This document shows, one piece after another, positions 22,627 to 24,277 of a stretch of 24,277 nucleotides of DNA. Numbering within the stretch: the first letter of the stretch is position 1; every line of letters starts with the position of its first letter. The translations under genes were made by a program, and so were the position numbers. The notes under the pieces were generated by a model. The model made no database searches, had not been told where the DNA came from, and worked only from the letters and a program-made list of their open reading frames with translations. Source of the DNA: JANQLU01 sp964434955 (GTDB lineage: Bacteria; Planctomycetota; Planctomycetia; Pirellulales; Pirellulaceae); NCBI GenBank assembly GCA_964434955.1, contig CAYSXI010000070.1, forward strand, positions 1-24,277. Reading direction: 5' to 3'.

Positions 22627-23697
22627 ATGAACATTGAGCAGCCGCAAAAAGTCATTGAAGGCGAAAATTCACACGTAAAGGTTCGGGAAATGCTAAAACC
22701 TGCTGATCGGCCATCTTTGACGATCCAACAACATATCTTGACGGAACAGCAGCGTTTTCCGGACGCGAGCGGCGAATTCTCGTTTCTGTTATCCGGGATT
22801 ACCCTGGCAACCAAGCTAATTCAGGCAAAAGTACGACGGGCCGGCCTGAGTGACATTCTGGGCGAAGCTGGCGAAGAGAATGTCCAGGGCGAGCTTCAAC
22901 AAAAGCTGGACGTCTATGCCAACGACGTCATGATCGAAAAGCTCAGTTGCCGTCGAAGTGTTGGCATCCTGGCGTCCGAAGAAAACGAATGCGCTGTGAC
23001 CGTCCCACACGATACATCCGAAGCCAAATACGCGGTAATTTTTGATCCCCTGGATGGTTCCAGCAACATTGACGTGAACGTAAGCGTCGGGACGACTTTT
23101 TCCATTGTTCAACGTCCCGAAGGCGAAGAATACGACGATCCAGTCAGCTGGATTTTGCAACCAGGCTCCAGGCAAATCGCAGCCGGTTACGTGGTCTATG
23201 GGTCGTCCACGATCATGGTTTATACCGTCGGGAATGGCGTTCATGGTTTTACGCTCGATCCCGCTGTCGGGGCTTTCGTTCTGAGCCACGAAGACATTCG
23301 CATGCCCGAGGAGGGAAAATACTACAGCGTTAACGAAGCCCATCGAGATAGTTTCCCGACCGAGTACCGCCAATTTCTCGAAGGGTTACGGCAGGGGAAA
23401 ACCGGGACTCGCTATGGTTCACGGTACATCGGCTCGATGGTCGCGGACTTTCACCGGACGCTGTTGCGCGGCGGCGTGTTTTTGTATCCACCGACTGGCG
23501 ACTATTCCACCGGGAAACTTCGTTTGTTGTACGAGGCCAATCCGATTGCCTTGATTGCGGAAGTCGCCGGTGGTCGGGCCACCAATGGAGAGTCTCGAAT
23601 CCTGGATATCAAACCGACGGCCATCCACCAACGAACCCCCTTGGTCGTTGGCAGCAAGAAAGAGATGGAATACTTCGATTCGCTCAAAGGGGCTTAG
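22627..23697 (+). CDS. fbp: Class I fructose-1,6-bisphosphatase
   Basis: This protein of up to 356 residues hydrolyses fructose 1,6-bisphosphate to fructose 6-phosphate in gluconeogenesis (and in pentose- or RuMP-type carbon cycles). The class I motifs are complete: DILGEAGEENVQGELQQKLD (76-95), GILASEEN (113-120), the metal/phosphate site DPLDGSSNIDVNVSVGT (140-156), QIAAGYVVYGSS, TRYGSRYIGSMVADFHR and KLRLLYEANP. The family is usually about 330-340 residues, so an ATG at 22690 (335 residues, AAAGG 8 nt upstream) is a good alternative to the ATG at 22627. It lies 82 bp after the MfnE-like gene in the same direction and may be in the same transcript. No clear terminator was seen between its stop and the convergent gene. 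Confidence 0.96.
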   Translation: MNIEQPQKVIEGENSHVKVREMLKPADRPSLTIQQHILTEQQRFPDASGEFSFLLSGITLATKLIQAKVRRAGLSDILGEAGEENVQGELQQKLDVYANDVMIEKLSCRRSVGILASEENECAVTVPHDTSEAKYAVIFDPLDGSSNIDVNVSVGTTFSIVQRPEGEEYDDPVSWILQPGSRQIAAGYVVYGSSTIMVYTVGNGVHGFTLDPAVGAFVLSHEDIRMPEEGKYYSVNEAHRDSFPTEYRQFLEGLRQGKTGTRYGSRYIGSMVADFHRTLLRGGVFLYPPTGDYSTGKLRLLYEANPIALIAEVAGGRATNGESRILDIKPTAIHQRTPLVVGSKKEMEYFDSLKGA

Positions 23698-23734
23698 AAA
23701 ACTCAAGCTCTGTTGGTGAACGGCCTTCGCGTCG

Positions 23735-24277
23735 TTAATCGCCTTCGATCGTTTCGCGAAGAATGTTATCAACCTCTTCATTCGACAGATTCAGTTCAAG
23801 GGCCGGGTCCACAAACACGCGCACCCGTTTCACGACGTCATCGAATTGTCGCCGGGCAAGCGTTTCGGTCATCGGTGACACTTCTGCCATCGAGCGATAA
23901 ACGTTTTGCTTTTCGAAGCAAACCTCGACTTCGAATTGCACTTCCAAGCCGACCGGCGGAGCATCGACAAGGACTTGCATCGGGTGAATTTGTTTGCGGG
24001 TCTTGCTGGCAAGTAACCCGGCAATTTTGCTCCCGCATTCCACGAGCCATGGAAATGGCTTCCTTGCGACTCGACGATAGAGCTCGGGGGTTTCGAACTC
24101 ACTCAGTTGAGCCAAACGTTTGTAAAGAATTCGTTTGGGACCAAAAAGCTTTTCCACTAACGATTCAACTTCCCGACCCGTGGCTATTTGCATCAGCCTG
24201 GATTTCCATTGAAACTCGTCGAGGTTCAACATTTCATTCCAGTTGGCGTGATTTGACAATTCAAAAACACTTCGCTG
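23735..24277 (-). CDS. Unknown protein, N-terminus cut by window edge
   Basis: The minus-strand frame is open from the right window edge to a stop at 23735, giving about 180 visible residues. A TTG at 24259 could be a start, but the six codons before it continue naturally without a stop and there is no ribosome-binding site, so the gene probably begins outside the window. Visible features are a helical, charged N-terminal part (VESLVEKLFGPKRILYKRLAQL), an FPWLVECGSKIAGLLASKTR segment, a likely beta part with GLEVQFEVEVCFEK, and an acidic C-terminus. No signal peptide or transmembrane segment is present. I recognise no family. It is convergent with fbp, 37 bp apart. Confidence 0.6.
   Translation of the reverse strand, partial: QRSVFELSNHANWNEMLNLDEFQWKSRLMQIATGREVESLVEKLFGPKRILYKRLAQLSEFETPELYRRVARKPFPWLVECGSKIAGLLASKTRKQIHPMQVLVDAPPVGLEVQFEVEVCFEKQNVYRSMAEVSPMTETLARRQFDDVVKRVRVFVDPALELNLSNEEVDNILRETIEGD

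Overview
The window looks like the chromosome of a planctomycete, most likely a Pirellulaceae-type marine or freshwater bacterium. Three things point there: a secreted cysteine-rich protein built of 14-residue 'VPYTE' (YTV) repeats, a family known from planctomycetes; a bacterial pair of methanofuran/H4MPT C1-pathway genes (hydantoinase-like ATPase plus small amino-acid-kinase-family protein), typical of planctomycetes and methylotrophs; and a very large secreted BNR/VPS10-like protein. No tRNA, rRNA, CRISPR array, phage or insertion sequence was recognised. Most of the sequence is ordinary chromosomal gene space.

Layout. 1-4.8 kb: the left edge cuts a minus-strand tsaD (tRNA t6A modification). 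Divergent from it is a WaaE-like family 2 glycosyltransferase. Convergent to that is a minus-strand pair, a GT-B-type glycosyltransferase followed by galE, which suggests surface-glycan synthesis. 4.8-6.0 kb: a gene-poor stretch with an orphan minus-strand terminator, a possible 29-codon ORF, and a small membrane-anchored protein with its own terminator. 6.2-10.8 kb: a tight minus-strand run of a YhdH-type oxidoreductase, a shortened UvrA-like ATPase and a ThiF/MoeB-type E1-like enzyme. 10.8-13.8 kb: another orphan terminator, a gene-free stretch, and the YTV-repeat protein. 13.8-17.9 kb: a 1363-residue secreted beta-propeller protein carrying an inserted PDZ domain and a duplicated beta-rich module.

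18.2-23.7 kb, plus strand: a probable operon of a PepSY-type membrane protein, an AIM24-family protein with an N-terminal zinc ribbon, a TIGR01777-type epimerase, the MfnF-like and MfnE-like genes (start/stop overlaps GTGA and ATGA), and class I fructose-1,6-bisphosphatase. The right edge cuts a minus-strand gene of unknown function.

The most interesting material is (i) the single 14-residue period shared by two unlike repeat blocks in the YTV protein, (ii) a UvrA paralogue that keeps the UvrB-binding region but lacks the insertion domain and has altered ATPase motifs, (iii) the domain insertions in the giant propeller protein, (iv) the translationally coupled methanofuran-type gene pair, and (v) two intrinsic terminators on the minus strand with no convincing gene in front of them.
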